From Aphrocallistes beatrix (Eukaryota; Porifera; Hexactinellida; Sceptrulophora; Aphrocallistidae), in NCBI GenBank assembly GCA_963281255.1, contig OY725491.1, positions 4,762,857-4,826,856 of the forward strand: DNA of 64,000 bases. Reading direction: 5' to 3'. Shown in pieces: positions 52,200 to 64,000 of this stretch (position 1 is its first letter; each line of letters opens with the position of its first letter). Made by a program: the position numbers and the translations under genes. The notes under the pieces are model-generated. The model was not told where the DNA came from and ran no database searches. It saw only the letters and a program-made list of their open reading frames with translations.

Positions 52200-53290
52200 C
52201 CCTATTCCAGTCGATAATATTCTGGTTTCCCCTATAGGGGACACCCGCGTGGAGGCATTCGTCTACCCGAAGGAGAGGTTCGACCCAGTGGAGGACGAGT
52301 TTCTCGCCGCTGCAAACTTTCGCGGGATGTCGTGGACTCCCGGGGAACCCGCTCAAGATTTCTTCGCGAGGAAGCGGGGAGGCGAAACTGACACCGAGGA
52401 CAGCGTCCACCTCCATGGTGTCCCAAGCCCCAATCGAGACCAGCCCAAGCTGAAAGACTGGTCAAGTCAAAAGAGGATTCTCTCTCTGCAGAAGACGCAC
52501 TGGGATCCAGTTCAGTGCTGAAGAAACTGTTTTGGAAGAAAAAGGGATTCCTACAGACCGCGGGTGTTGCGCGAAATGTGTCGCCACCGTGAAGGGAGAC
52601 GAAGGAGAACAAACTCATGGGAGGAGCGATAAATCAGATGAAGGGGAACACGAAGCGTACGGAGTTCACGTAGTCGCTACCCGGAAATACAGGAGTTTAG
52701 GAAGGAGGCAGGCACCGAGATGTTACGCCTGCGGTTCGACTGAGCACCTTATCCGCGTTTGTCCGAATAGATTCTGCTCTACATGTGGAGAGGCAGCCAC
52801 AGACCCGCGAATTGTCCTAGAACGACGAAGGCAGAGGAGCATTCAGACAGCGTCCCCAGAAGTGACAATAGAAGTGAGCATAGACAGCCAGAGAGTAGCA
52901 GCGGTACTCGATACGGGGCCAGACCCAACCTCATTGACATGTCCACCGTGCGACAGCTGGGTTGGAGGGAAAGGTGATGGTCGCACCCTGCCGGGTCTTT
53001 GGACTATGCAACAACCCGGAAGAGTTCGCGGACACCTCGACGTCTCCGTTCTGGTTGGATCGCTGGATGATGTAGTCGAACGATTGCAGTTCTGGACAGC
53101 ATGGAGCCGACATTATTGCTTGGTAGAGGTTTATGAAACGCCAGGGCCAGTCACGTTCTATTGGGAGAAGGTCGAGTTCGTTTAGGTCGTATTTGGGTGT
53201 CGGCAGTGTTTACTCAGGGAGCAACCCCACTGGCTAGAGCAATGGTAGCAGGTCATTGAGGGACAAGAGCGGACAGCGTCGTTCAAAAGG
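52200..53290 (+). pseudogene. Ty3/gypsy-type gag-protease remnant
   Basis: GC-richer than its surroundings. The frame ending at 53185 carries a CCHC zinc knuckle (CYACGSTEHLIRVC, C-x2-C-x4-H-x4-C), a second broken knuckle (FCSTCGEAA) and a retropepsin-like VLDTGPDP. Frame breaks separate it from upstream gag-like sequence at 52250-52520. No RT follows; family A sequence begins near 53298. Related to the 1-1190 remnant. Confidence 0.75.
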
Positions 53291-53297
53291 CTGTGCG

Positions 53298-53663
53298 AGA
53301 AAATTTCAGTTTTTCGACTATAACTCAGCCATTTTAAGTGATAGAAGGCTGAATTTTTAATAGAATGTGCATATTAATATACCTCACATATGATGCAACT
53401 ATCATCATGCGAAATGATGACGTCATAACAGAGCAATGATGACTCATCACTCTGTTATGACGTCATCATTTCGCATCAAAAAATTTTAAAAACAAATTTG
53501 GCGATTTTTTCTTACGATTTCGATTATAACAGTAGGACAGACATATTTCGAGTTGTTGTCTCCCATATAATTAATCAATGGTGACCTCAGGCGCCCAAAG
53601 TGCGCCTCCGGCGGACACAAAGTGTCCGCCAGCCGCGCAGCGCAAGCATCCGAAGCGCGCTTG
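53298..53663 (+). mobile_element. Helitron-like family A, 5'-truncated
   Basis: Starts inside the body (TTTCAGTTTTTCGACTATAAC), directly behind gypsy sequence, and keeps the whole tail to GCGCGCTTG at 53663 before T. Hairpin block ATGACGTCATAACAGAG / CTCTGTTATGACGTCAT at 53420-53470. Confidence 0.75.
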
Positions 53664-53683
53664 TATATATATACGTTATACAC

Positions 53684-53710
53684 ATTAATCGAGTTTTAAT
53701 GGTAAGGATA
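53684..53710. repeat. Dispersed 26-mer next to a TA run
   Basis: TTAATCGAGTTTTAATGGTA plus AGGATA, one mismatch from the copies at 3681-3735. Confidence 0.6.
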
Positions 53711-53830
53711 GTTACAAAATCAGTAATTTGTTCGACTCAATGAAGACAGATCTCGTTTCTTATGACCGCGAAATCTCGTAATTACGAAGCCCTCGGGTTC
53801 TCGGTTTACTTTGCTCTAGGCACATACATG

Positions 53831-54195
53831 ATGCATAGGCGTCGGACCCACTTGGCCACCCGGCATGGGCCGTGCGGCCCTAAGGGGCTGCCCGGACTAT
53901 GTCCGGTTCTTCCCGGCATCGTCGGATAGGCCCAGAGGGCCTACCTGGCTGGGTACAAGCTTACCCGATACATTCCCAAAGTCCTAGAACCGTGTATCAT
54001 ACAGTTTAACTACTGTATCCACTAAAACATAGCAACTGACATAATGACGGACGACCGGAGAAAGCAGTAAGGATAGTCGATTTCTATAGAGTTTGAGTTA
54101 TGTTAATGAATTGTGAGTGTGATATTTATTTATTCCGTGAATGTAGCGGCCCCGGAATCGATTGGGCCGGCGGGACCATTTCCGACGCCTATGCA
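53831..54195. mobile_element. MITE with TGCATAGGCGTCGGA ends
   Basis: 365 bp. TGCATAGGCGTCGGA left and TCCGACGCCTATGCA right. Flanks TACATGA and TACATGC are near-identical. The same right end appears at 30471-30487. Confidence 0.7.
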
Positions 54196-54410
54196 TACAT
54201 GCTATCCCGTTTTTGGCTGTTTTATTTATATCTCTTGTAATGGAGCAATTTTCTCGAATGCCCCGTTTTCACTGAAATTTCTCCATTATGTCCCGCTTTT
54301 GGAGTCCATGTAAATACTTTTCTATTGTATCCCGCCATGTCTTCGAAATTCAACGCCGCGCTCTGCTTTTATCATGACTCAAGTTGCGGTTTCCAAAATG
54401 ATCCGGGCCA
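54182..54410. mobile_element. MITE copy (TATGTCCCGCTTTT family)
   Basis: CATGCTATCCCGTTTTTGG, CATTATGTCCCGCTTTTGG and ATCATGACTCAAGTTGC match 46640-46870. The left border overlaps the preceding MITE's flank. Confidence 0.5.
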
Positions 54411-54957
54411 GGTTGCCCACCACTGCTCTATATTGTAATGTTATTTGTCGATTTAAGCCTATAAAGATTTTATCGGTTTGAGTAATGTATCTCTGGAGGG
54501 CTGCCTGGGTTCACTGTATATACGTCTAGTATGTGATAGAACTGAGTGAATGCTTCACACACGAATCGTGTTCGTGATCACGGGGTATTCTCTCTAATTG
54601 TCTGCCCATTGATAATTTGCACTAGATGGACTATTGGAGAAGATTGGACAAAGGAGTATCGAGGTACTTATGTATATTACAGGGACAAATGTAATGATTC
54701 AACGTCTAGAGATATTCTATATAATATCAAATTCGTTAATTATATCTAAAAATCACTCAGTATTAATTAAGACTTTCAATCGAATACTTGTACATACGTA
54801 GTACAAATGATTCCAGCTTTGGCGCAAATCAAGAATTTTTCAGAATGTAAAATATTTCAACTTTTCTGCTCAGTAGGAATTCCTACTTGGCGCTGAACGG
54901 GAGGAGCTGTGGCGGTCATAATAGCATAGAACAACATTCCACTTTATGAATGGTATA
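54411..54957. other. Intergenic, no gene seen
   Basis: AT-rich upstream DNA of the TRP gene. No promoter recognisable. Confidence 0.45.
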
Positions 54958-55128
54958 CAGTCGAAACCGGTTTTTTCTAACTATCTCTTTACAGGTTCAA
55001 ACAGTAAGAAAAAGCCGATGGAAATTAATTTAGATTTGGAATTTTTTACATAATAAAGATTCTGAAATAGTAAGAAAAAAAACGATAAGTAAGGATAAAC
55101 CGGAGTGAGAAAAAACCGGTTTCGACTG
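54958..55128. mobile_element. TA-flanked MITE (CAGTCGAAACCGGTTTTTT)
   Basis: 171 bp. CAGTCGAAACCGGTTTTTTC and AAAACCGGTTTCGACTG are inverted; TA on both sides. Relative at 9838-9998. It lies about 340 bp upstream of the TRP start codon. Confidence 0.85.
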
Positions 55129-55469
55129 TATTTATATTGTTAAGATATCATTTACCAAACCAATTTTGGGGTCAACCAAAGATGAGTTCCTCCATGATGA
55201 TAACTAAGAGCTTAGGATTTTAGTAATTTTTTTACGTCGTAGCGTGAATTTAGAATCCAGCCCATGGAAATGTAGAATTTATTGCTAAAAGTACACTTTT
55301 TTATAATGTTAGTTGTGTTAGTTGGATTATTATCGAGACTCTTAAACCCAATTTTAAATACCATATCAATCATTCTTTACACTTTTATTGCTGATTTTGA
55401 TCGATTTCATTCTTTCACATCTTTCTAGATAAGTAAATTTTTATTTTCATTTCAAATTTTGGCGAAGAA

Positions 55470-58400
55470 ATGGCTGAAAAGGAATATGTCAAACTTGAGC
55501 CCACAGAGCAAGCAGAAGAAATAGGAGAGCCAGATGATATAATTGAAATGATAAAAGCTAACAGTTCAGAAATAAGATATTTGATGGAAGACCCCGAAAA
55601 CAGGTAATCAATCATTAATGTACAGTTGAGTGACTCGTCTTTGGAGACATTGTAAGCTATCACTGTGCTCAGGGTATGACCCATACCAGAGCATGCGGAA
55701 GGTGTGCACAGCAAGTACGGCTTTTTCAGTACCATTTTTCTCTGAATAGCATTACAGTAAGGCAACACCACATTTACCGTACCACTTTTTTTATAGAGTT
55801 TGTATCACAAGTATGGCAACGTTTTTTCGCGCTCTCAGTTTGCTTCCGCCGAGCTCTTAATCCAAATGATATTGGTATACTCTAAGTGTTATTTCTTTAG
55901 TTCATGTGACAAGAAGGTAAAAAACATATTATTTAGACATGCCAATTTTTGGGACGGCCTGAGCCGTTTCGGATATCAAGTGCATCCTATTATTTCATTG
56001 GTACGTTATTCATATACTGTGGCGGTCTGGTACTCAGTTTAAACTGTGATTCCAAACATTTTGCATTGATTTCCCCTGTTTGAAGTTTCTACTCATTCCC
56101 CCTTCCCCCAAAATTAAATAAAATCTACCTAACACTTGTTCTTGCAATTTTCGGGAAAATGGGTTGATTTTGAAAATTATAAAGCAAACAAACAAACTCC
56201 AAAAATCACCAAACGGTGCTTTTAGGGTTTTTGAGTCGAGAATGAGAAATGTTAAGTTTTTGGGCCAAATTTTGCTTTTTTTGAAATTTTCAAAATCGAC
56301 CTATTTTTACCAAATATTAACTTTAACTGTCGGATGCCCAGCAATTAAATGGCTTCAGTGTCATAGAAAATGACTGGGAGACATCCGCAATATCGGGGAC
56401 ACTGTGTCCCCACTGGGCATTCTACGGTTAATTGGGGTATGTTTTCAGTCTACAGGGTGGCTTTTAAGTTCTGTCCCAAGCTTTATTAGGTATAAAATTT
56501 CTTAAACTCAAACAATCTTAGTTATTATGGTCTTTAGAGATTGTAATTCGAAAATTCTCAATGATTTTATAAGATTTTTCGAGTCTAAGAACTGGAACTG
56601 TGTTTTGTGGAAAAAATATGTGTCCTGGAACGCAGCGAAAATCGAGAATCAGGGCCACTGCTTCTGTAAAAAATGTCTCGATAATCGATTTTCCATGACG
56701 ATTTAGCACCAGATACCTTCCATTCACCATTGAAATATTTCACAAATCCATTGAATTCATTATCAGAAACGAGATAAAGTTATTATTTCACGACTTCAAA
56801 TTAGGTACATTTTGCAAAATTCCCCAAAATGGCACTTTTTTTCACATCACCAAAAAATCTGATCCAAAAGGTTCTCAATACATACTGATCTAAACATTCT
56901 ATATTTCTACAAATTTAGATTATTCGAGGAAAATGTGAGAGCTAATTTGTTCTGAAATTTGAAGACTCTAGAAAGATAATTTGAAAAGCAGTGGTCCCTG
57001 ATTCTCGATTTTCGCTGCGTTCCAGGACACATATTTTTTTCACAAAACTCACCATACAAAACACAGTTCCAGTTCTTAGACTCGAAAAATCTTATAAAAT
57101 CATTGAGAATATTCGAATTACAATCTCTAAAGACCATAATAACTAAGATTGTTTGAGTTTAAGAAATTTTATACCTAATAAAGCTTGGGACAGAACTTAA
57201 AAGCCACCCTGTGCAAGCCATGGGGTCAAAAATGAATTGTCAAATTGTCAAAAAAACATTTTGAAGAGGCGATAATATTTTCAATTGTTTTGACTGACAC
57301 TTTCAATGCAAAACTTTATTTTTCGACACTCATATAAGGTATCTCATTGTACAGAATCAAATTTCACATTTGAAGAGTGATATTAAGTTTTTTGATATAA
57401 CGTTTGAATTAAGGTGTTACCAAGGATTTTTGGTTGGAATTTTTTGGAAAATTAACCCATCAAAAGTATGCGACCAATTGGGCTTTTGGGGATTTAAGAA
57501 AAGCCCAAGGGGTACATTTGGGAGGCTTTTTGGTATAGAATTCCAAATTTCAACATTCTCTCTTGACACAATAGAGCTTTTTTCGGATTTCCTAGTTTTG
57601 AAGGATAATAACTTTGATTGATGCCTGATAGATTGAAAGAATCCCCCAATTATTGTTGATATTGCTTAAAATTAAATTTTCAAAAACCCTTGCTTTGAGT
57701 ATGGAACATTTTATAATTTCTTATTAATGAATTAAAACCCCTAAATACACTAAAGGCTCCCTTTCCGGGCTTTGAGTGATATAATTGGCATATGGACCAA
57801 CAACTTGCAAATATAATTTTTTGCCAAATTTGAATCGAGATAGGAGCCGTTTTGGCGAATTGGGTTTTTAAAGTTCGAACACCACGGGAATCGGAGAAAC
57901 TTTCAAATGCCGTCACTCGCTAAAATGGCATTGTTTCTCAATTCTCATCCTACGTCTAATTTATAATGGGATATGTCCAGGTTGGGGCCAAAAGTTGTAA
58001 AAGGCCTATTTCTGATGTTTATATAAACTAGTAACTTTATTTTTGTGATATTTGGGGGTGATTTTATATCAGTTAATAATACATTTTAATGACCTAAAAG
58101 CTACCGGTTCGGAGATATTGGTGAAAACAGTTGAGACCATTAATAATTTCAAGTATGAAGGCTGGTCCCAACTGTTTTCGCCAATATCTCGGAACTGGTA
58201 GATTTTAGGTTATTAAAATGTATTATTAGCTTATATAAAACCACCCCCAAATATCACAAAAATAAAGTTACTAGTTTATTAAAACATCAGAAGTACGCAT
58301 TTTACAACTTTTGGCCCCATCCCGGACATATCTCATTATAAATTAGCACGAGGGGAAGGCTACTTTGCGCGACCACTAAACCATCCCCAAATTGCATGAA

Positions 58401-61400
58401 ATTTTTATGGTGAATACTTGGTGATCAAAGTAACCTATTTGCAGAGTGTGCATCTAAAGATTCAAACTTTCGAATTTTTTGGAGCACCCTAATATATATA
58501 TATATACAGTCGACTCCGCTTAATAGGGCCACTGTTTAATCGAGTCAGCCGCTTAATCGGGCCACTTTTGGCAGGACCGGAATAGCTCTCACACATAGAA
58601 GCTAATACAAAATATTTTCGGTTAATAGGGTCCTCCGCTTAATGGGGGCAAAATGTCCTCTGACCGATGTGGCCCTATTAAGCGGAGTCGACTGTATTTA
58701 TATATTTATATTTATATATATATATTTATATATGTATATGTATATATATATATCAATAAATATTAATCGAGTTTTAATAGTAAGGATATATAGTCGCCTG
58801 TTTGTGAGATTTTGGTTATTGATTGAGAATTTGTGTTATTATCTCTCACTAATGTATTTTATGAAATATTGTAGTGGAAAATATGATCTATTACACTTGG
58901 TGGCGAGACATGGAGGGAGAGAGTTGATGGAGACTGTGATCAAGGAATACTTGGAGGATTTGAAGAGTGATACGACGAATGTAGATAATTACAACATTCT
59001 GAATTCTGCTGTTGAAGCTGATAATGGAGAGACTGTCTCAATTATTTTGGGTTATATTACGAAGATGAAATCTGAAGCTAAAAGTATCGGTAAGAACGAT
59101 GTACGATTCAACCTCGATAATTTATTCACGAATTTATTAATGAATTGAATGAATTTGGTACTTTGGATTTGAAGTGTTGATACAAGGAATTTTATTGTCC
59201 TTTACATTGTTAGAGTAGTATATAATATGGCTTACATACACTTTTACATTTGTTGGTCATCATGGCGACTGGAGCCCTCAAACTCTCAGTAATTTGAATG
59301 ATGTGATTTCCAGCTTTGCTTTATTCCATTTGATAATTTCAGCCAGAATGTAGTCATTTTTAGTCAAAGACCACAGCTACAAACCCTGATCTATCCACGT
59401 ACTTAATAAGAGATATATTTTAGTGTGCTTCCTATGATCCTATATTAGTATAGGAGTACAGTTCTGAAATGAGTGTTAGTGTCCGACCGTCATGTCTCCC
59501 CTGACAAAAGTTTGAAAGATAATCACTTGAAATTTTTTATGAGGGTGAGACATGTATGTAAGTTTGCATCTGACCCTTCGATTTTCAAAATATGCCAAAT
59601 CTTCATGATTACGCAGCATTATGTGATTTTCTTCTTTTGATTATAACTCGAAAACTATTCAACATATTGGTTTCATATTAATACCAGAGATACACTATAG
59701 ATGCTCAGAAAAATTCGAAAGTTTGAATCCTTAGATGCACTCCATTCAGATATTTTATCTTTGATTACCTGATATTTGCCACATAAAAGTTTCAAGCAAT
59801 TTGGAGATGATTTAGTGGTCGCGCAAGGTAGGTTTCTCTCGCGCAGATTTATAATGGGATATGTCCTGTAATGCGTACTTCCGATATTCAAAGAAACTAG
59901 AAACAGTTAGGAGCAGCCTTCATACTTGAAATTATTAATTGTCCCAACTGTTTTCACCAATATCTCCGAACCTGTAGATTTTGAGCCATTAATATGTATT
60001 ATTAGCTAATATAAAACCACCCCCAAAATATCTCAAAAATAGAATTACTAGTTTCTTTTAATATCAGAAGTGTGCCTCTTTTGCAACTTTAAGCCCCAAA
60101 CCGGACCCCATTATATTCCATTATAAATCTGCACGAGGAGCCTACCCCGCGCGACCACTAAATCATCTCCAAATTGCTTGAAACTTTTATGGCGAATATC
60201 TGGGTATCAAAGTTAAACTATTTGAACAGTGTGCATCTAAAGATTCAAACTTTTAGATTGTTTGGATCACTCTAATATTTGTTATCTCCCTTGAGAAGCA
60301 CAGCGAGAAATCCAAGCACACGTTTTCTAAACTGAAAAGAATGATAAGAGATAGGATTAAAGTTCTGAGTGATGAAATGTTCAGTATCAATGTCTCCACA
60401 ATATTATGTTATGTTAATAAGTTAGAGCACACTCCCATCCCGGTAAACGGAAGTTTCGTCGCTGATATTTTAGAATGGAATTACAAACTAATGGGAAACA
60501 TGAATTTGTTCTAAAGCTGAATAGATTTATAGGAGAGTGAGCATTTTGGAGAGTATTATACATAAGAGCAAAGAGAAAGTGGGCATTTTGAGTAATAATA
60601 TAAAATGGCACGCGAGAGTAGTATTTTTATTTCGTGAGGGTGGGTATTGTCATTTATTATTTGTTAGAATGAATGGGAGAATGAAAGTGACAGGGTTGGG
60701 TTTTGTCCTGTCCAAAACTGGTTTTGGACGGACAGTGGGAAAAACCCGGTTTTTACCGGTCAAAACTGGTCAAAACCGGTCAAAACCGGTCAATACTGGT
60801 CAATACTATATTCTTGGATAATATGAAACTGAAAACGTATGAAACTTGTTAAGATATCTTATTTTGAGTTGGTAATATGCTATTGACACTGGTTTACAAT
60901 GAAACAGTGAAGTGATAAAATGTGTGGTTTCAACCAATTAAATTCTAATCAAGTATACGCTCTTTCTAAAGGGGCAAACTTATCGAAAGCATTTGTGATA
61001 TTATTTAAATTGAATAATTTCGTACAGATTGTTTATCTTACTTGAATTGACCAATTTGAAATGGCACAAGGAGGAAGGCCTATTGATTCAGTGTGGAAAT
61101 TTTTTCTTCAACATAAATTCTTCAAAAATTATGTATTCAGCATATTTATGTACATCTTAATAAAATATAAAAGTAAGAACTAACATGCATTAGTATTATA
61201 ATTAGGTTTTGACCAGTTTTGTCCAGTCAGGAGGTTTTGGACGGACGGTTTTTACCACATGGACAAAACCTTCCAACCCTGGAAAGTGAGGATTCAATCA
61301 TTTCATTCAAAGAAATATCAGCGACGAAACTTCCGCCATTCTCCCATCCCGTCTGTGAATTAAAAAAAATATTTTTTGATTTTCCTTCACACAGGTGAGA

Positions 61401-64000
61401 TGCTGGATAACGATTGTGGCGATGATGTGAATACTCCGCTACACCAAGCTTACAAGAATAAGAGCTATAAGATAATGTATGAGCTGGTCAAGGCAGGAGC
61501 AAATCCATCTCTCACAAATGACTTCGTCTACCACACACTGCACTATGCTGCAGCTGATAACGACATAGAGGCCGTACAGGCTGTTGTAGACGGAGCGAGA
61601 GATGGAGGAGAAGAAGCGGAGGCGAAACTCAAAGAAGCGAGAGAGCGAACCGACTACAATGATCTACTAGCCGGAATGGCAACTGAGAACGAAAAGATGA
61701 TCAGGGTAGGAAACTAAATATTCAACTTTTTTTATAAAGTCATTTTGCAGAATTCGTTTCTCCACGGTAGTGATAAATATCTCATTTGATATTCCTACTA
61801 GCTTCTACTACATGACGTGGATGTGGAAAACGATTCGCTTCTTGATGAACAAGGCTCAATGCTGCACTACGCCTGTGACCAGAACAAAGTTAATCTATCC
61901 AAATATCTGATTGAGAAAGCAGTGCCTCTCAACACAGAGAATCCTCTGAAAGTGACTCCTCTCTGCATCGCAACACATCGTGGCTATGAAGACATTTGCA
62001 TTGCTTTGTTAGAAGCTGGCGCTGATCCCAACCAAATCCTGCTAGACAGCAAACTGTGTCCACTGAACTATGCAGCGAAGTACGGGAGGGCTCGACTTGT
62101 GAAGGAATTAGTGAAGTATGGAGCTACAGCGAACAGAGATGACATTTCTGAGCCGATTATACACTCAGCTGTGTCTGGTGGCAATTATGATGTTACCAAG
62201 TACGTATCTGGTTTTAGACACAGATATTTGAGTTCAATTTAAGCCTGTATCAGTTAGTCGTTATTTTGGTTTAACTCAAATGGCATTTGGGGTTGAACCA
62301 AGTGTATTGTAATAAGCTAACTAGTACTCGCTCCAAGTGAGGTAAACTTGAATTCACTACTAGAAAGATTCAAGTTGTGGTTACGAGTTAGTAGGTCTGT
62401 TTCATCTCTTGATGGTTTAGAACTTGTTCATCGTATCTTAATAACCACCACGAATGAACAACATCTACTTGTATGCCAGTGGTTCTCAAACTTTTACACG
62501 ATGTACCATTTCAGCAAATATTAAGGCCTCCGCGTACCGCCCATAATGACAGATATTTAAACTTTATATTTTTAACGTAAAATGAGATACCTCCACGTGC
62601 CACAGTTTGAGAAAGGCTGATCTATGCTATTGTAACTTGATACACGCCATGGACCATAATCATTAGTTCGAAAGTATTTTGGGAAAATTGTCATTAATTC
62701 GACTAGACTTTTGGACAGTTAATATTCCCAATTCATGACTCCATTATTAACTGCGTGCTTAATATTCTAACACCTACTCAATGTTATAATTGTACTTCCA
62801 ATAGATTACTATTGGAAGAATGTGGTTGTGAAGCTACAACAGAATACGAAGTGAATACGATAGTTAAGAAACCATTATGCATCGTTATTGAGAATGGATT
62901 CGTCCCTCTCATCAAGCTGCTGCTAGACAATGGTGCCAGTGTTGTGGAGAGTGTCAGCTCCTTTGATAAGCAGAAACCTATCCACATCGCGATCAGAAGT
63001 AACCAGAGACACGCACTGCAGATACTGCTGGAGAACGGAGCCAACCCAGACGACAAGACAGAGTCAGAAGCCACTCCAGCACAGCTAACCATGACTGACA
63101 GTAAAGACGCAGCTAACCTCCTCGCACTGCTGATCTCTTACGGGATCAGCTTCACCAAGAGAGATGTGTACGATAACACGTTGCTGCACACGATAGCCAA
63201 CCAAGGAGCTGTCAGATGTGCAGACTTCTTCCTCAAGTACCTCTACGACCACCACTTCAACCAACTGAAAGGACTCCTGGTGGAAGAGAAAGGACTGAGA
63301 GATGAGACACCACTTCAGATGGCGATCAGTACGAAGAGTGAACAGGTGTTGATGGTGTTCTTCAGACACATCATTGATGTGGACCCGGATTATTTCCGAG
63401 ACAATCCCTCAATCTTCCACAAACTCATTGAAAACGAGCTTTACGAAGCACTGAAGTCCCTCTTAGATTGTCACGTCTATGAGAGGTTCGTTGATGTGGA
63501 ATTGCAGCCCAAATTCCTCGACTCAATCGACTCCGAAAATCCCTACCCTGATAATCCGAAGTATAATCAATTCGAGCAGTCTTTCCTCCATAAATTACTC
63601 GATTGTCCAGATCCGTTAGTGAAGTACCATCCGATGGTTAGCATTGTGGTGAGGGAGAAACTACGTTTCTACCGTTGGTGGTATGTGTTCACTGGCCTCC
63701 TTTATCTATTCTTTCTAATTTCTCTGTACTATGCATTGATTCAGGCTTCATATCTCTGTGATGACATGCTCTTGCTTTATGATGATGATTTCAGCAAGGG
63801 GAGAGCATTCTGTGAGGTCGTAGTGGTTATCTATGGCATATTCTTCGCAATTGATATCATTTTAAAATTGTTAGTATTTTACATTCGAGTGCATAAAAAA
63901 GTCCAATTAGAAGCAGAAGGTGCAAGTCACTTATATTTCTTCTACAAAATATTTTTCCGCTCCATTTGCAGCGTGCATTGTATCAGTATATATTCTACGA
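55470..64000 (+). CDS. Ankyrin-repeat TRP channel, TRPA-like, 5' part (five exons, runs off the window)
   Basis: Exons: 55470-55603, 58875-59089, 61395-61705, 61802-62199, 62805 to the edge. All junctions have GT donors and AG acceptors, and the phases fit (2, 1, 0, 2), giving about 751 residues in the window. The ATG at 55470 opens an acidic N terminus (MAEKEYVKLEP). Ankyrin repeats start in exon 2 (KYDLLHLVARHGG) and continue through exon 5 (TPLHQAYKNKS, MLHYACDQNK, TPLCIATHRG, PIHIAIRSNQ, NTLLHTIANQG, TPLQMAISTKS). Then comes LDCPDPLVKYHPMVSIVVRE, as found before the first membrane segment of TRPA channels, and two hydrophobic segments at about 646-668 and 690-712. TRPA channels are cation channels gated by irritants or temperature (family knowledge). 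Pore and C terminus lie beyond the window. Class TRPA is likely, subtype unknown. Confidence 0.85.
56452..57213. mobile_element. 762-bp inverted-repeat element in TRP intron 1
   Basis: ACAGGGTGGCTTTTAAGTTC left and GAACTTAAAAGCCACCCTGT right; the arms pair over at least 200 bp (TCTTAGTTATTATGGTCT, CCAGTTCTTAGACTCG). No coding or transposase. Confidence 0.8.
57955..58495. mobile_element. Foldback element FB3, copy 1 (intron 1, left end missing)
   Basis: Inverted arms share CAACTGTTTTCGCCAATATC and ACCACCCCCAAATATCAC; right end GATTCAAACTTTCGAATTTT. About 130 bp of the left arm is absent. Second copy at 59697-60279. Confidence 0.7.
58507..58694. mobile_element. TA-flanked MITE (CAGTCGACTCCGCTTAATAG)
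   Basis: 188 bp with inverted CAGTCGACTCCGCTTAATAG ends and TA outside each end. CCGCTTAAT repeats four times. Complete version of the fragments at 40869 and 50448. It sits about 180 bp before TRP exon 2. Confidence 0.88.
58762..58788. repeat. Dispersed 26-mer next to a TA run
   Basis: ATTAATCGAGTTTTAATAGT plus AAGGATA, directly after TATATATATATC. About 85 bp before the exon 2 acceptor. Confidence 0.6.
59697..60279. mobile_element. Foldback element FB3, copy 2 (TRP intron 2)
   Basis: Arms pair from TTCGAAAGTTTGAATCCTTA to its counterpart at about 60240-60260, with GATGATTTAGTGGTCGCGC and GCGCGACCACTAAATCATC in the two arms. No coding. Confidence 0.75.
60280..60690. other. TRP intron 2 sequence with half of an inverted repeat
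   Basis: GGAAGTTTCGTCGCTGATAT at 60450 has its inverse at 61309-61330, so the hAT MITE at 60691 is nested in an older inverted-repeat element. No exon seen here. Confidence 0.5.
60691..61281. mobile_element. hAT-type element with exact 8-bp target duplication (TRP intron 2)
   Basis: 591 bp. CAGGGTTGGGTTTTGTCC and GGACAAAACCTTCCAACCCTG are inverted; GAAAGTGA on both sides (60683-60690, 61282-61289). ACCGGTCAAAACTGGTCA repeats near the left end, likely binding sites. Confidence 0.88.
62477..62619. mobile_element. hAT-type MITE (TRP intron 4)
   Basis: 143 bp. CAGTGGTTCTCAAACTTTT left and AGTTTGAGAAAGGCTG right. Flanks TTGTATGC and ATCTATGC match at six of eight positions. The ends resemble those at 48083-48430. 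Confidence 0.75.

Noticed and set aside
52192-52618. Minus-strand frames opposite the gag remnant
   Set aside because: The zinc-knuckle and protease motifs are on the plus strand; the minus frames have none.
1-64000. tRNA, rRNA or other structured RNA genes
   Set aside because: No cloverleaf with conserved A and B boxes and no rRNA-like block was noticed by eye; a covariance-model scan would be needed to exclude them.

Overview
The window reads as repeat-rich, AT-rich DNA from an invertebrate animal genome. It contains spliced and intronless eukaryotic genes: two NACHT/LRR immune receptors, a TRAF-type adaptor, a CAP protein, a C2H2 zinc-finger protein and an ankyrin-TRP channel. It also holds Tc1, pogo/Tigger, P-like, hAT, Helitron-like, LINE and Ty3/gypsy debris. 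The gene set would fit an early-branching metazoan such as a sponge or cnidarian, but nothing here settles the taxon.

Host genes. NLR1 (11988-15344, +) and NLR2 (42486-45959, -) are intronless-in-coding paralogs of 1118 and 1157 aa: two death-effector-like modules, a NACHT ATPase and C-terminal LRR-like repeats. Each start codon sits right behind a splice-acceptor-like sequence. Between them lie a TRAF-type adaptor (21895-23169, +), a 13-finger C2H2 protein (34601-36013, +) and a CAP-domain secreted protein broken by a transposon and a stop codon (37367-38711, -). At the right edge an ankyrin-TRPA-like channel starts (five exons, 55470 to beyond 64000, +); all four splice phases agree.

Mobile DNA makes up most of the rest. 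(1) Two Helitron-like non-autonomous families, called A (about 0.45-0.5 kb) and B (about 0.9-1.06 kb) here, start with TC after an A, end in CTTG before a T, and share their ends but not their middles; one B copy sits inside another with an exact empty-site comparison. (2) A 2.2 kb P-like element with 221-bp inverted repeats and a THAP-domain ORF interrupts a pogo/Tigger transposase with a 7-bp target duplication; two 1.05 kb foldback elements share its terminal sequence and also make 7-bp duplications. (3) An apparently intact Tc1-like transposon (29023-30390, DD34E, 325 aa) is inserted in an element built of palindromic GGACC/GGTCC minisatellite. (4) Many hAT-type MITEs, seven of them with exact 8-bp target duplications and one only 71 bp long. 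(5) A group of TA-flanked MITEs beginning CAGT. (6) Decayed Ty3/gypsy pieces at 1-1190, 41600-42150 and 52200-53290, and a truncated LINE at 39948-40603.

Layout: 1-11.9 kb repeats; 12-15.3 kb NLR1; 15.9-21.7 kb hAT MITEs and the pogo/P-like nest; 21.9-23.2 kb TRAF; 23.3-34.3 kb nested B, foldback and Tc1 elements; 34.6-38.7 kb zinc-finger and CAP genes; 38.8-42.2 kb repeats, LINE, LTR debris; 42.5-46 kb NLR2; 46-55.4 kb MITEs, tandem array and gypsy debris; 55.5-64 kb TRP channel with MITE-filled introns.
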